Assembly (NCBI GenBank): GCA_900073065.1
Contig: FJOG01000002.1
Location: 1,182,652-1,246,651 of the forward strand
Origin: Phialocephala subalpina
Lineage: Eukaryota > Ascomycota > Leotiomycetes > Helotiales > Mollisiaceae
Direction of reading: 5' to 3'
DNA length: 64,000 bases
The position numbers and the translations under genes are program-made. Below, piece by piece: positions 1 to 13,100 of this stretch; positions within the stretch are counted from its first letter, which is position 1, and each line of letters starts with the position of its first letter. A model generated the notes under the pieces. That model ran no database searches. It was not told where the DNA came from and saw nothing but the letters and a program-made list of their open reading frames with translations.

Positions 1-126
1 TATCATTAGACAAATCTAACGGATAAAGTCAACAGGATTATTGGCAGTGAAGCATTGCTCTCAACTCCATCAACGCCATGTCATCTCGTCTAGATTCCTG
101 TCAGTTGGAGGTTACTCTTATTCTAT

Positions 127-663
127 TCAATAATAATCGCCGACTGATTTTCTTCTCTGTGGACCGTTGATCACCAGTTGGGCATCTTTCCTGAAGTCGA
201 CAGGCCAGTATCCGTGTTTGCTATCCATGGAGTAGCCACAAGTGATAGGATTCGCAAGCAAATAGCTCACAACTCGATCCGACAGAAAGCATCTTTTGGG
301 GATCTTGCTGAAATCGGTCGGGAGCACTAGAGGGTCGTACAGTTGGCAGTCTTTCCAACCTGAAGTTGAGAGGGGTGTATGATTCTGAGCCGAGAGTGAA
401 TGCTCGAGAGTCTCCGAAGTCTTTTCGAGTACCTTCGAAGTTGGAGGACCATCACCCAGGGCTTGCTGTTTTCCAGATATCTTGATGATCAGCAGTTGAA
501 GTATGAATCTGCAAGCTGATAGGTTCTTATACCTCGATGGCGTGAGCAAAGTTGCTCTCGAATGGCACACGTAGCACGAAGTACTCGAGGAGCCGCCTGG
601 CAAGAGGCATTGAGTCATTCCAGCGGGACAGCGAGTGAGAGCCAAAATCAGGGACAATGCCAT
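127..663 (-). CDS. Hypothetical protein, possible secreted (low support)
   Basis: An uninterrupted 178-codon frame begins at the ATG at 663; the same frame extends upstream only to a GTG. The first residues (MALSLILALTRCPAG) are hydrophobic enough to be a short signal peptide, followed by a cysteine-containing stretch (TQCLLPGG, SCYVCHS). The C-terminal half has mixed, protein-like composition with further cysteines and aromatics. I do not recognise a family. A possible 52-nt intron (GTATAAG donor, CTGAT branch, AAG acceptor, around 480-535) would shift the frame into an early stop, so I kept the unspliced reading. It could be a small secreted protein or a chance frame. Confidence 0.3.
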   Translation of the reverse strand: MALSLILALTRCPAGMTQCLLPGGSSSTSCYVCHSRATLLTPSRYKNLSACRFILQLLIIKISGKQQALGDGPPTSKVLEKTSETLEHSLSAQNHTPLSTSGWKDCQLYDPLVLPTDFSKIPKRCFLSDRVVSYLLANPITCGYSMDSKHGYWPVDFRKDAQLVINGPQRRKSVGDYY

Positions 664-3600
664 TGTTCTAAATAGGTTGGCGGATCCCACGAGGATTTCT
701 CATGTACTCCTCGACCTATGTTTTCTTCGCATCGCGCCGAGTGGGAAAATATTCCAAGTCCTTCTCCACTGGCAGTGTGGGAAATTGAATAATACTCAAT
801 AACGAAAATGAGTTAAGCTATTCTATTCATGAATAACTCAAGCGTCACGTGGCACACTAAGTGGGTCCTCATTTTTCGTGTATATAGTTTTAGCTTCCCC
901 CTTTCTTAAATCTACAGTCGATTCCATCTCACAATCCCAATGCGACTCCGAGCCTCGACTCCGATGGCCTCAGAAAAGCACAAGAGTATCAAAGAAAGCA
1001 ACTGCACAGAATGGTATCACATGCCGACGGTAGCTATCAAGATGGCAGAGTGGGCAGCTGGTCTTGAATGGCTGAGAAGAATTTCATCTGACAACAACAG
1101 GATATGTTGACAACGATATGAGATTGACAGTGTTTTAGGCTGCTCTCAGCTCACGAACTCAGCTTCAATCCAGAATAAGCAAGTAGAGGGGTAGCTCTTG
1201 AACTTTATGGTATCCTCTAATACTTCATGTGTTGCGTTGAAAACGACAAGATGGCACCCCTTCTGGACGGCTGTACCCTCGAAATGCTCATGCAGAGCCT
1301 CGGTGATGCCAATTGGGCTTGAGTCGGCTCCTAGGGAGTACCGTTGCCCTTATATATGATTTTGAGTACAATTCTGGTTCATGAGTCGCGTCCCAAATTG
1401 AGATACGATTTATGCGTGAATCTAAGTCCTGAGATTTTCCGCCGACTTAGACAGCAAACGCTTTCAAATTCCAAAATTCACGCACTACACCGCATTTGAA
1501 TGCTGGATAAAAGTGAAATACATAACAAATGACTCAAAGGCTGCATTCAAATCATCAGAACCAGTCAACGTCTATTCTATATAACCAGGTCTACAATCGA
1601 TTGACATTCAGCTACTTTTCGATCTCTCGATCTCCCTGGCACCGCAACCTTGACATTCCCGACAAGCAAATAGCTACCGCACGACCAGGGTGAAGCACCC
1701 TAGGCACCCTATGGCGGACCCCTTGCGTGTTTCCTGTCAAGCTTGGTTCCCATGTCCCAAGCGGGATCTGAGAGCAGAGCGGGGAACCTCATTGCCAGAG
1801 GACTTGCGACAAAAGTGTGATAGAATGACAACGGCAGAGACCTTGGCAGCGAGACTTGAAGCAAATCAATAAGACGACATCTGGGTACTGAAGTGCTTCA
1901 TGAGACGGCTCGAACAAAGCTAAAGAATAGACTTTAGTGCTTCTTACGTCAGGTTGCTATCGTCTTTGTCTCCTTGCTCTAGCACGAATAACTCTAAAAA
2001 CTCCTCGGCTGAAGCAGACGGGCAAGTTGAGAGGTTGATATAGAGATGACAACAATGGAAAAGTTGACAACAAGAATAACCAAACACTAGACGAGAACGT
2101 AGTCCTGGAGATTCATGGCTCAATTGTGATCTCAGAACGTGAAAGATCGAGCGGAGTGCCAGCTTCCAGATGACGCGACCTAGTTCGATTGGCTTTGGTC
2201 GAGGAGCTCGACTTCGCGGAACCAGGAACTTTTTTGCGTGCTTTACAGAGTTCAAACCCACGACAGGGACCTTGGGTTTTGAAGGTGCGTTTAGATTTGT
2301 TTGCGTAGCGTCGGGCGCTATGATAACCGCCACTTTATGCTCAAGGGAGAGGTAGGTCTTGCGGTATTAAAACTTGGCGACAGGTGCACTAGAGTGAACT
2401 TCTTGCAAGATCCCTAGCTTGCACTATTCGAGAGGGGAAGGGAGTGAAAGAAACTTCTTTTGAGAAACGAGTCTGAAATCTGATAAGTGGAAACACAAGG
2501 TAATAAGGCAGATTATTCGAATTAAAATGAGCATATAGAAAAGATACTTGAGTGATTTGCGAGAGTTAGGCAGAAAGAAAAACATAAGTTGAGAAACTTC
2601 TATGGCGTAGCTAGCACAAGAAGCAAGTAAACAACATTTGAGGCATTTCATGGCTCTGATTGCGAGAGCTGACTTCAGCTTCATTCAATACACGTTTTTG
2701 GGTCTACCTTGTGTTCCTGGTGATTCATGGCCGACTAGGTCGAGTGAATCACTCCGAACTACCGTAGGCTACACCCCTCCCCAGAGCACCGGATTCTCAA
2801 TGACACCCACAAATTCCAAAAGACGGCAATTAATGTCTGTCCTGTCCTAATGCTTTGAGATCCCTCCAAAGAAACCGGAATCTCAGTGGCAACGACAACT
2901 TCCTAGAACTCTCTCGGAATGTCACTCCGAGATCTCCCCACCCTCAACCCCTCCTTCCATTGTCTATCTCGTCCCCAGAAATCATGGAAGTCGATATCGC
3001 CATGATGGCGCAGATCCCAAGATCTCCAGGAGCCAGAGCACCGGAACTTGACAGTCGAAACTCAAATAGAAAGAGATGCAGAAATAGAAACATCAAAAGG
3101 TGACATGACCAACTTATCGGAGATCCCGTCCGCAAGTCAGTCCCTGGAACAAGTGAGTTGGCACATCCGCTCCCAATGAAGAGGTTCTTGCCCTATCAAG
3201 ATCCCATCCCTCTGTGCATCATCCTACCCCTCACTTGGCGAGACTCCAGACGAGGGCACCAGTGAGGGGTTTGACATCTCTCTACACCTGGTCTCTGCAA
3301 CCATGAGGGTATGACATTCCACCAGTACGATTCCCAGATCTTGAACTTGAAGTTGGATGTCGCCTTGAATAAGCAGGACGGAAGATAAGCCGCAGAAGTC
3401 GAGAGTACTGTGCATAATATACGAGTCAAAAGTTACTTGGTCGTCGTGTAGGCAGGCGTTAACAGCTAGAGGAAGGGAAGAGTCACTATACCTTCGAAAC
3501 CATGACACACGCATATATCCCCAATGCATCAATCCGTCTCTCGGGCCTCTTACTCGTTGTTCTGCTGTTTGCACCACTGCAAGAACATCCCTCCCTCGTG

Positions 3601-6235
3601 TTTGTTCCGGCATCTCGTCCGCACCTTCTGCAAGAGGTCCCCTAGACTTCCAAGTTCCAGCTACCCTACTCGTGAATTCCCTCCCGCACCAACATCAACA
3701 CCACGGGCTGAAGACCAAGCAGCAGGTAACGTTTCAAACCTTTCTATATTAACTCTCCGCCAACAAGACCCGCATACCGTCGATCCCTCAATTCGTCAAT
3801 CCAATTGGTTGCGGATCGACAAATCCTTACCGAGTGGCGACATACACGAGCCACACCTCTCTAAAGTTTATTTCCTTGGTGCGTGGGAACAAAAATAGAA
3901 GCAGGGAACGAGTGGATGGGAAGATCCAGGAACGCGAACAGGAACGGGAACGTGGTGTGGTTGGTGTGTGTGGCGAACGGTGAATGACGGTGTGTTGGGT
4001 ATGTGGGAGGAGTGGGGTTGATGAGGGGTTGTTGAAGGCGATGAAGATTGATCGGATTTGAGAAGAATTTCTTGTTGGAGATGCTTGTTAGAGCGCGAGA
4101 CGGGAGATGGCTTGATGGAGAGGAGCTTGCGAAGGGGCGAGATGCGGGAATAGATGGGATTTTGGATTTTGGTTGGGAGTTTGGAAGGGAAGAGAGGTTG
4201 GTGTCGTGCGGGAGGCATGAAGAGCGTCACGTGGATGGGTATCTTCAACTTTACTTATAGTTCTTGAAGAATGGCATCTAGTGCTTCAACATCGTAGAAG
4301 TCTACAAGATCTGGGCTTGCATTGAATCACCGAAAACGTAGATTACTGACAGCATGAAAGAATTGGAATTCGAAGTTGCTCCATTCTGCCGTTGATATCC
4401 CATCAGTACCGTGCCTCTCGAATCCGCTTCTCAAGCGTTGGAACAATTGGATGGTGCTGACCCGTCCATACATAACAGAAAACTTGATCAAAAGGACGCT
4501 GCTGTAGACTCTGCATGATATATCATGAACTATTGTATACCTGCTGCCGAAGTCACACTTGTGACTCAAACGTTGAGGATAGGATTTGTAATATGTCTAC
4601 ATATATTGTATAAAATTCAATATCTTTGTGCAGTAGCCTCAAGATAGGCCAAGTGGGAATAGTGGCCTAGATACCAAAAATGGCTCATTGTTCAGAGACG
4701 GTTCCTCAGCGCTGAAGCATGGTGGATATTGCTGTCTCGATTCAGTAACAACTTTTGTTTATTTGAAGGAAAACGGCGTATCGCTCCAATTGAAATTCGG
4801 CTTGATCCTGGAGAGAATGAACTCGTGGGCTGATATCAGTGACATCCTCGAGCCTCAAGACTCGACCTCTGGTTCCGTGTTTGCAGGATTTGTTGATTGG
4901 GTTTAGGCACTAAAGGCACAGCAAACCGGTTATCGATAGACTGATGGAGATACCCAAGCTCGTCACGCCAAATGGATCCATCTCGAGATTTGAGATTTGC
5001 TGATAATGCCAAGAACCCCCCGGTCTCAAGTCGAGGGGGTTAAGTCGAGATCTCGATCCGAGTCTTCCATGCCCCTCTCCTCTAGATTAGCACTACTCCT
5101 TTAGTGCGCAGGCTTATTTCTTTGCAATTTCCCCGAACCGGCTGGTCTCGTATCGAAAAATAAGGTCCGTCAGGGGTAAAGCCACTAAAGACGCCACCTG
5201 CATGGTCTCTCGGATCCACGGATCGCCGCTCTAAGAACAAGCTTGAACAAGGCGGCTGCAGTAGTATCAATCGCGAGTGGGCCGATATCAATGGTTAATT
5301 CTAACATCAGAAGCTCCGAGCAAAGTCAGCAGCAAAGGCACAACCCACGTTCCTCAGCCACGACCCCTGATCTCGTCGAACTTGACATGTCAGCACGAAG
5401 CCAGATGAGGTGAGTGTGGCATCAGGGAAATAGGAGTTGTACAACTTGGAACAGTCAACAGGCCAGCATTCACGGTAGGACTGCCAAACACTGCACCCGA
5501 GAGCTGACCCTCCAGGGCTTCCTCTAGGCGTTGAGAGGCTCTGGTCTGGTCAGGGCAGGTCAGTATCGTATCCAATATTTGCTTTAGGCACGGTAATACC
5601 TGAACGGGCTTGGCCTGCAGTGACTCGGATGAGCGCTCTGGCACCTGCCTCAAGTCATCGATCGTGCTCCTCCCCTTTCTGCCACAACTCCCGCTGGCTC
5701 GTACGGGACCAAGAAGTTCCAGCGAGGCCAGAAAATTCCAGCCTGCTAGACCTGCTAAATATTCACTCACTCAACAGTCTAGACACGCTCCCGGCTCCCT
5801 ACCACGCTCGCTTTCCGACAAGTGAACATTCGCTAGATCCACCACCTCGATAGCCCACCGATACGGCACTCTGCTCCCCTCTCTGCCCTGTCCTGTCCAG
5901 AGCTGAGATCGACGGCCCGTGTGCAAGCGGATTCTTCGCGTTCTCGCCTCGTTGACGCCAGGCCCAAAGCTTCCCACTTCCACAAATCCCAGCAATCTGC
6001 GAGCCATGGTCTTTATCTAGCCACACTGATATACCCTGTCACTCAGATCCTCTGTCTCTCTCGTTCCAAGACAGCCATCTCCGATCCCTTACACCTCGAC
6101 AACACCTCGACACTCGTTTTGAAGACTACTGCAGGTTGAATCGTTGCTTGCAGTCTTCGAATATCTACACCACTTAATACCTAATATATATTCTTCGCAG
6201 TTGTGTTCCTTTCCCTCGTTGGGGAGCACGCCGAG
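664..6235. other. Long intergenic region, no supported gene
   Basis: About 5.6 kb with only short frames lacking good starts, splice continuity or recognisable motifs. The last 600 bases (about 5640-6235) are pyrimidine-rich on the + strand, as is common in promoters and 5' leaders of filamentous fungi, and probably contain the GH16 promoter and leader. I see no RNA gene or repeat of note. Confidence 0.5.
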
Positions 6236-7672
6236 ATGGAGAATCATTCACAGTTCAGAGGGAGTGCCGTCTCCACCACCGCGAACACTCCAATGCGTCC
6301 AGGGACGCCCGAGAGCAGGAGTAATCCATTCAGCGACGACATCTCCCCGGCGCCCAGAGCGAATCCTTTCTCTTCACCATTTCCCTCGAGACCCGCATCC
6401 TCGTTCGGTTCCTCGTCTGCTGTGCGAGGTTTGCCATCCAGATATTTCCATTCGAGAAGAGTACGAAAGGGCGAGGTGGAACAACCGTGGAGGGAGAAGA
6501 AGGATCCCAAGGAGAAATGGGTCACAATCATTCCTTTGATCGGGTTGGCGTTGGGATTCGGAATTGCAGGTTTCTTGATCTATGATGGTCTTTCCTCCGT
6601 CGTTCACCACAAATACTGCCCAGTCTTGGACGAGGATTTCTCAGGTGGGCTGAATTCCGCAATCTGGACAAAGGAGGCGGAGGTTGGCGGATACGGGTAA
6701 GCTTGGAGATGTTCCACACAGAATTATACTGATTTTTGTAGAAATGGTCAATTCGAGCAAACCACCTTGACCGACGAGAACGTGTTCGTTCAGAACGGCA
6801 AATTGATCATCAAGCCTACTCTCCAAGACGCTACCTTGATCGACCAGAACAGTGTTATCAATTTGACATCAGACGGAACCTGCTCGTCCGATATTTTGAC
6901 CAACTGCGTTTCAGTCACGAATCTCACAACCCACGAAATTGTCAACCCTGTGAAGTCAGGACGTATCAACACCAAGGCCGGAGCTACCATCAAGTACGGA
7001 CGTGTGGAGGTTACTGCCAAGCTGCCTTCCGGAGACTGGCTGTGGCCCGCAATCTGGATGTTGCCAGTCAACGATACTTACGGACCGTGGCCCTTGTCTG
7101 GTGAAATTGATATTGCTGAATCTCGCGGAAACAACCACACCTACCCTCAAGGTGGAAACAACATCGTCTCTTCAGCTCTTCACTGGGGTCCCGACCCAGC
7201 CAATGACGCTTGGTGGCGCACAAACGTCAAGCGAAGCGCTCTCCACACTACTTATGTCAAAACATCCCACACTTTCGGTCTTGAATGGTCCCAGAAGTAC
7301 TTGTTCACCTACATCAACAACAATCTCCTCCAAGTTCTCTACACCAACTTTAATCAGCCTCTCTGGGAGCGTGGTGGATTCCCTCTTTCTGATAGCAATG
7401 GTACTCGTCTCCAAGATGCCTGGTCCGTTACCGGCCGCGATCAAACACCTTTCGACCAGGAGTTCTACCTCATTCTGAACGTCGCAGTCGGAGGCACCAA
7501 TGGTTGGTTCGAAGACAGCTCCCAGAAGCCATGGACGGATACCAGTTTGACTGCCAGATACGACTTCTGGAATGCTCAGAAGCAGTGGTACCCAACCTGG
7601 GCTGAGGGAGGACAAATGGAAGTCAGCAGCGTGAAGATGTGGAAGCAATGTGATGGTAATGAGGACTTGTGA
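6236..7672 (+). CDS. Membrane-anchored GH16 glucanase/transglycosylase-like protein
   Basis: Exons 6236-6696 and 6742-7672; the 45-nt intron has GTAAGC/TAG ends and an ACTGATT branch. The product has 463 residues. Residues 1-94 are a Ser/Pro-rich, basic cytosolic tail, about 95-117 one transmembrane helix, and the rest a GH16 jelly-roll domain: a type II membrane enzyme. The catalytic signature GEIDIAES lies near residues 274-281, with E275, D277 and E280 in the ExDxxE arrangement. The surrounding sequence (WPAIWMLP before it, SRGN after it) resembles eukaryotic laminarinase / beta-1,3-glucan-binding GH16 proteins rather than Kre6/Skn1. Known role of the family: cutting or rearranging beta-1,3-glucans. 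Site of action is inferred to be the secretory pathway or cell surface. The start was chosen as the first ATG of the frame; upstream there is only a GTG. Family call is strong, substrate uncertain. Confidence 0.92.
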
Positions 7673-9627
7673 TCTTTCACTTCGATGAGAGTGATGGGGA
7701 ACGTTGGCGCAAGGCGCATACGATGCTTGTGGTCGTTGATGTTGATTTGAATATGTATGGCGCTGGGAATGGAAATATAGACTGGGTTGGACCTTTCAAA
7801 GCCGCACGCATGGGAATCGCACTCCTCGCACACAGATGTCTTTCTAATGGTTGCGACACATGCTTTATCTCGATTTTTCGCTCGATAGATCGGGATGTGT
7901 CAAGGTAGATATATGGTGGTTGGAGGGAATGGAATGGCAGGATATGGATAGGGGATTTTTTCTCTTGTTTCGTTTGTTTACTGTCGACGATAGCTGTGCA
8001 TATACAAAATAATCTGGCCTTCTCAACTGTTCGTTCCCCGGGATCATTGGACTGAGGTGAACGACGCAGCTTCTGCCCCGCTTGTTCGTCTGAGGTCGCA
8101 ATTAATTGGGCCTATGTGGGACTTTCAAGGTCGCCTCTCGATAACACCTTCTCGACTCGACCTTACCTCTTCTGTCTACATTTTCCACGATATCCGAAGT
8201 CCCTAAACTTCTCGATCATCAAAATACGGCATCTTCCTTCTAGAAAATCAAGTTCGTCAAGTAGCTCCCACGTGGTGAAGCTACCTTCAACGTTCCCACG
8301 GATTTAGGCTATCTCGATAACTACAGCGCCACCTCGTCCATATGCAGAACTGATCTTCGTCCTTGCAATCACTATGACTTCGTCAACTTTGGCCGCTCCG
8401 AGGCCATTTTCGTCACCTACATTACGGCCTAACTTTTTAATTGCTATTTTCTTATCTTTCTGACTCTGGAGAGCTGTAGCTGTTTGTAGATGACTATCGA
8501 GCTGTATGCAGGTGCCGAAGTTTCGCTCAAGGCGGGAAGCTGAGAGTTTCTAAGATGCCCTCCACGGCTTCTGACAGTTGGGTCCAGGTACTTGGTTTTG
8601 GGAGCGGGAAGATCGAGGTAAGGAGGGTGTAGTTTCTAAATGGGTAGATGCAGGTTCGGCTTGGCCAACGAAGCTGTCTTTGGATGTCTCGACTCCTGTG
8701 TGTCTGTAGGGAGTGTACGGATGTGGATAGATTCTGAGAGCTGGGAGGGAAGGGAGCTTGCATGTATCTGATAAGAATGCAATGCAATGCCTTCATATTC
8801 CTTTGCAGAACGATATCAGATCATCGAGATCATCAGATACCAGCTGGAATGTAATGCACGTGTGTATATATTGATGTTGGTAGTGTCCTTGCTTCGCCTC
8901 CTCGATATATCACATTGGGCCCCGATACATGATAAAGAAATCTTTGCTCCCAAGATGCAAAGGGAACTATCTACGATACAATGTCTAGCCAAGTCCCCGA
9001 GTGAGATCTCTGATGTCACGGTATCAGAATATGTAGAGAGAGAAGCATGATCTATTCATCTATGGGAGCGCTGCCATAAAGGCTGGTGCTCTGCTACGTT
9101 ATGAAGTCATGTGACATATATCACGGTATCGTATCCCATGACATCTGAGATAACCTTAACCTTCACAAATCTCCGGGACCGTTGACATGTTAGTTCTATC
9201 TTCTATCTTTCAATTGCATATCTTCCTTTCTTTTATCTTGAGCCTCATCTTCAGCTTGTCATTAAAGCCACCGAAATGCCACCAATCCTCTCCACATCAC
9301 GTGCTATACGCCTCCTTTTAAGGTTCTTTCAGCTCCTCTCTCCAAAGCCAATCCACAGGTGGAGATTTACCGATATCAATATCTCGAAGGCGTTCACTTG
9401 GAAAGATACCAAAGAGATCGGAAGAAATTAAGCTTATTGGTATTTAAAGCTCGGGCTGGGAAACAAAATATCGATTGTGGTGTAGTGAGGCTGGAACGCC
9501 ACATGGAAGAAGCCTTCAATGCCGTGAGGTTTTCGGCATGTCGTTGTCTGCCCCGCGTTAATGTTCTTTTTATCTCTTGTTCCAGACCTGTTTTTCTTTC
9601 AGATCTGTCTCAGCGTTTGATACCGGT
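7673..9627. other. Intergenic region, nothing recognised
   Basis: About 2 kb following the GH16 stop codon. Only short frames without start, domain or splice support. It ends at the assembly gap, so a gene entering the gap cannot be excluded. Confidence 0.5.
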
Positions 9628-10197
9628 NNNNNNNNNNNNNNNNNNNNNNNNNNNNNNNNNNNNNNNNNNNNNNNNNNNNNNNNNNNNNNNNNNNNNNNNN
9701 NNNNNNNNNNNNNNNNNNNNNNNNNNNNNNNNNNNNNNNNNNNNNNNNNNNNNNNNNNNNNNNNNNNNNNNNNNNNNNNNNNNNNNNNNNNNNNNNNNNN
9801 NNNNNNNNNNNNNNNNNNNNNNNNNNNNNNNNNNNNNNNNNNNNNNNNNNNNNNNNNNNNNNNNNNNNNNNNNNNNNNNNNNNNNNNNNNNNNNNNNNNN
9901 NNNNNNNNNNNNNNNNNNNNNNNNNNNNNNNNNNNNNNNNNNNNNNNNNNNNNNNNNNNNNNNNNNNNNNNNNNNNNNNNNNNNNNNNNNNNNNNNNNNN
10001 NNNNNNNNNNNNNNNNNNNNNNNNNNNNNNNNNNNNNNNNNNNNNNNNNNNNNNNNNNNNNNNNNNNNNNNNNNNNNNNNNNNNNNNNNNNNNNNNNNNN
10101 NNNNNNNNNNNNNNNNNNNNNNNNNNNNNNNNNNNNNNNNNNNNNNNNNNNNNNNNNNNNNNNNNNNNNNNNNNNNNNNNNNNNNNNNNNNNNNNNN
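9628..10197. other. Assembly gap (570 N)
   Basis: A run of 570 unresolved bases. Any open frame crossing it is an artefact of translating N. The flanking sequences show no matching repeat that would explain the gap. Confidence 0.99.
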
Positions 10198-13100
10198 GAG
10201 CATTTGTTTGATTGCGCGCGCGCGCTACTGCGTGGGTATTCTCCTTCCGCTCGCTTGGGTTTTTCCTGACTCAAACTTGAGGAACAGAAAACGTTTGGGT
10301 TGAAAATTTGGTTTCTTCCTGTCTTGGATTTTTGAGGGGGATAATTTGCACTGTCTTGCTTCGCAACGAGGGTGAGATGGAGTGAGAGTCGAGAGGGCAT
10401 TGAAGATTTCACTCCTTCCGAGTTTGGATTGAGCTCAGGCCAATCATTTGTATTTGCTTTTTCTCTCCCTCCTGATTCGAAGAATGTTATTGTTACACCC
10501 AATCAATATTTCTAGGTGTGGATGCTAGAATAAACCTCACTGGTCAGCCTCGCGATTACGGCTGACGCCAGGCGCGAAGCGCTCGCGAATTGGGGGAGAT
10601 ATCTTCATCTCCTGAGCTTATTTCTATTTTAATGAATTGATTGTGTGTGGAAATAAAGATAGGGGTTGAGTCAGACTCGTAAGGCTTGAAGGATGAAATT
10701 TGAAAGCCACAGTATAGGAGGATGGTAAGGCGTTCGGTTCGTACCGGAGCCGACGCAGGTACGGAATAAGCAGAAGCAGGAACAGGTCGTGTTTGAGGCT
10801 GGGTAGGATTGTATGTGAGCTTTCGGCGTTAGGCGTCGGTTGAGACGAGGTTTGATGGACACGAGGGCTTGGGAGGGTTTGAGGAAGAGGGATTGGGGTG
10901 AAGGATCAGGTGTTTGTCTGTGCTGTGTGGACAGACAGGAGACAGGAAGGAACGAAGGTGAGAGAGCTTTGGGGCTGAATCTCATGATCGTGAAACTACA
11001 CTCGCAGGAGACGTCCTTGTATCAGCTGGCTTTATTGTCCATGTCCTTGTGCTCAAGCTCCAAGCTTCATCCCAAAGCGTAAGAGGAAGTCACCAGAACC
11101 TTTTCCAGTCTCTTCCTCAAAGAAAAACAAACGCTGTCCGGGATTGGAAGTACCGACACCTGACCACCTGCCCGTTGGAGCCTTCTCGGCACGGAGAATA
11201 GAAATCTTTTCGGTATTCGATACCCGTTCCGATGTGCTGCAGTTACACATTGCATCGCATCGCATGGTAGATGAACACGCTGAGAGCACGGGGACGATAG
11301 ATGCTTGGAACGTGGAGAGTGGCATTGTGGTACAGACAAATGCCCTTGCGGAGAGAGACGGCTGGGAGAATTCTGGAAGATGGCTTGGAGGTAAATAGCA
11401 AGGCAGATTTCATTGAAGAAGGTCACGATAACTTCAAAAGTATATGTCCTACTTCTCAGCTCGAATGTCCAGGCTGAGTTGAGTTGCTGATTTCCTGAAG
11501 TTGGAATATTTGTACACTCCAGGCTTCAATAGAAAGTCAATGGCCTTGTACAACTGTTCAGAAGCCAGATTCTGCGTGGCTGGTTGTACCAACAGTGGGA
11601 CATTGTGGATTGTATTTGGTATCACAAAAGCCCTCAAAATCTGCCCAACCACTCACGCGCTTGCGCCTCTACGATGAATCGCGTTCAAAACAACAATGCA
11701 AGCAAATTACAATCAATCAAAGTGTTGTTGTCGACGTTGCACTCGCATCGCCATCTCATCTCACGTGCATAACGGTATTTCCCCTGACTTGGGCGGATAT
11801 TTTTGCGCAAAGGCAGCGTTTGCCACTCAGGGGAAAAGATACGGGATGGATTCGAGATGTGCCGCCCGTGGCGTTCTTAAGTCCTCGCGTGCATGCAAGC
11901 TTACGAAAATAGAATGGTGACGTTGGGATTTGTTGCTGCTTTTTGGGAATCCTTGGACAACATTGGCAATGCGCTGGTGGAGATTGCGATGCTCTTGCTT
12001 TGAGGTCGCCAACTGATGAGGGGAGTGGGATGTTTTTTGTGTGCCCCTCTTCGATAGAGGCGATAAGGACGGAGATGTTTGTACGACTCTTGGGACAATG
12101 GGATTTCTGCGAGAGGAAGGGGTAGCTGAGCCTTACAGATATTGCTCCATTTCTTTCCGATAGTCGTTGGGACCACATGGTTGCGGGCCGATACTATTCA
12201 GATCTGATAGCATCTTTTTTTCTGTCTAAAACACGAGGACCAGACCGTTGAAGGATTCGAATGGCAGCCAAGCCAAGGGGAAAAAGTTTTTCAAAACTTG
12301 GTTCGGGAGGCTCCAGAGCTCACAACCATGCCTCAAAATGTCCTGGTTCCGCTACAGCCGTTCGTTGACAGGGTAGGGATGAGTGTTAGCCCGAAGGCAG
12401 ACCAGAACATGTTTTGACTGGAGCGTTGTTGCAAGTTGTTTCCCATGCTACAGGTTGGCCTGGTGGCTCGTATTTTGACAGCACAGCGTGCGGCGAGCGG
12501 GGATATCTGGTTCGAGCTTGTGTATCAGGGTGAGGATATCGGCCGTGCCAGCCTGGGATGATGGCGAGAGAGCGACAGAATAGAGTTGAATGTCCCTCCG
12601 TGGCAGGTTACATCACGACCTGGCAAGCGAGAGATGCGAGAGATGCGAGAGGTGCGAGAGGTGCGAGAGGTGCGAGAGGTGCGAGAGGCGAGCATGCTTA
12701 TCTCAGCAGTTGAGGGTCTTGTTTTGAGGCTCCAGACCAAACGACCCAGAGAACCGTTGCCGCCTCAAACGGTCATCCCAGTTTGTGCTGAGAACGGAGC
12801 CAGGTGGGCCTTGAACGATTTGCAGGGTGTTCGTTGGGTTTAGAGTTCGATAGAGATGGCCGAGAAAGGTAAAGCTTGCGCATCTCCGATCTGAATATGG
12901 CAAAAGTCTCCTTGAGACGTTCTTGATTAAGATGCAAACGTGCACTAGCTGGCCCTGTTGGGAAGCTTGGTCTCTTTTTCGCTGCTTTTGAGGATGTGGC
13001 TGGTCCTACTGTTCCCTCTGCAGCTTAACTAGTGAAGTCACCACGGACCGGCAAAGCAGCGAGAGCACGAGGCGAGCAGCGTGATATCGTGGTTACGTGC

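Noticed and set aside
3224..3613. 129-codon minus-strand frame with ATG
   Set aside because: Composition is plausible but there is no domain, signal peptide or intron evidence; left unannotated.
3868..4248. 126-codon minus-strand frame with ATG
   Set aside because: Low-complexity Pro/Ser/His content from pyrimidine-rich DNA; likely promoter-type sequence.
9359..10502. Long open frames of 200-310 codons on both strands
   Set aside because: They exist only because the 570-N gap contains no stop codons.
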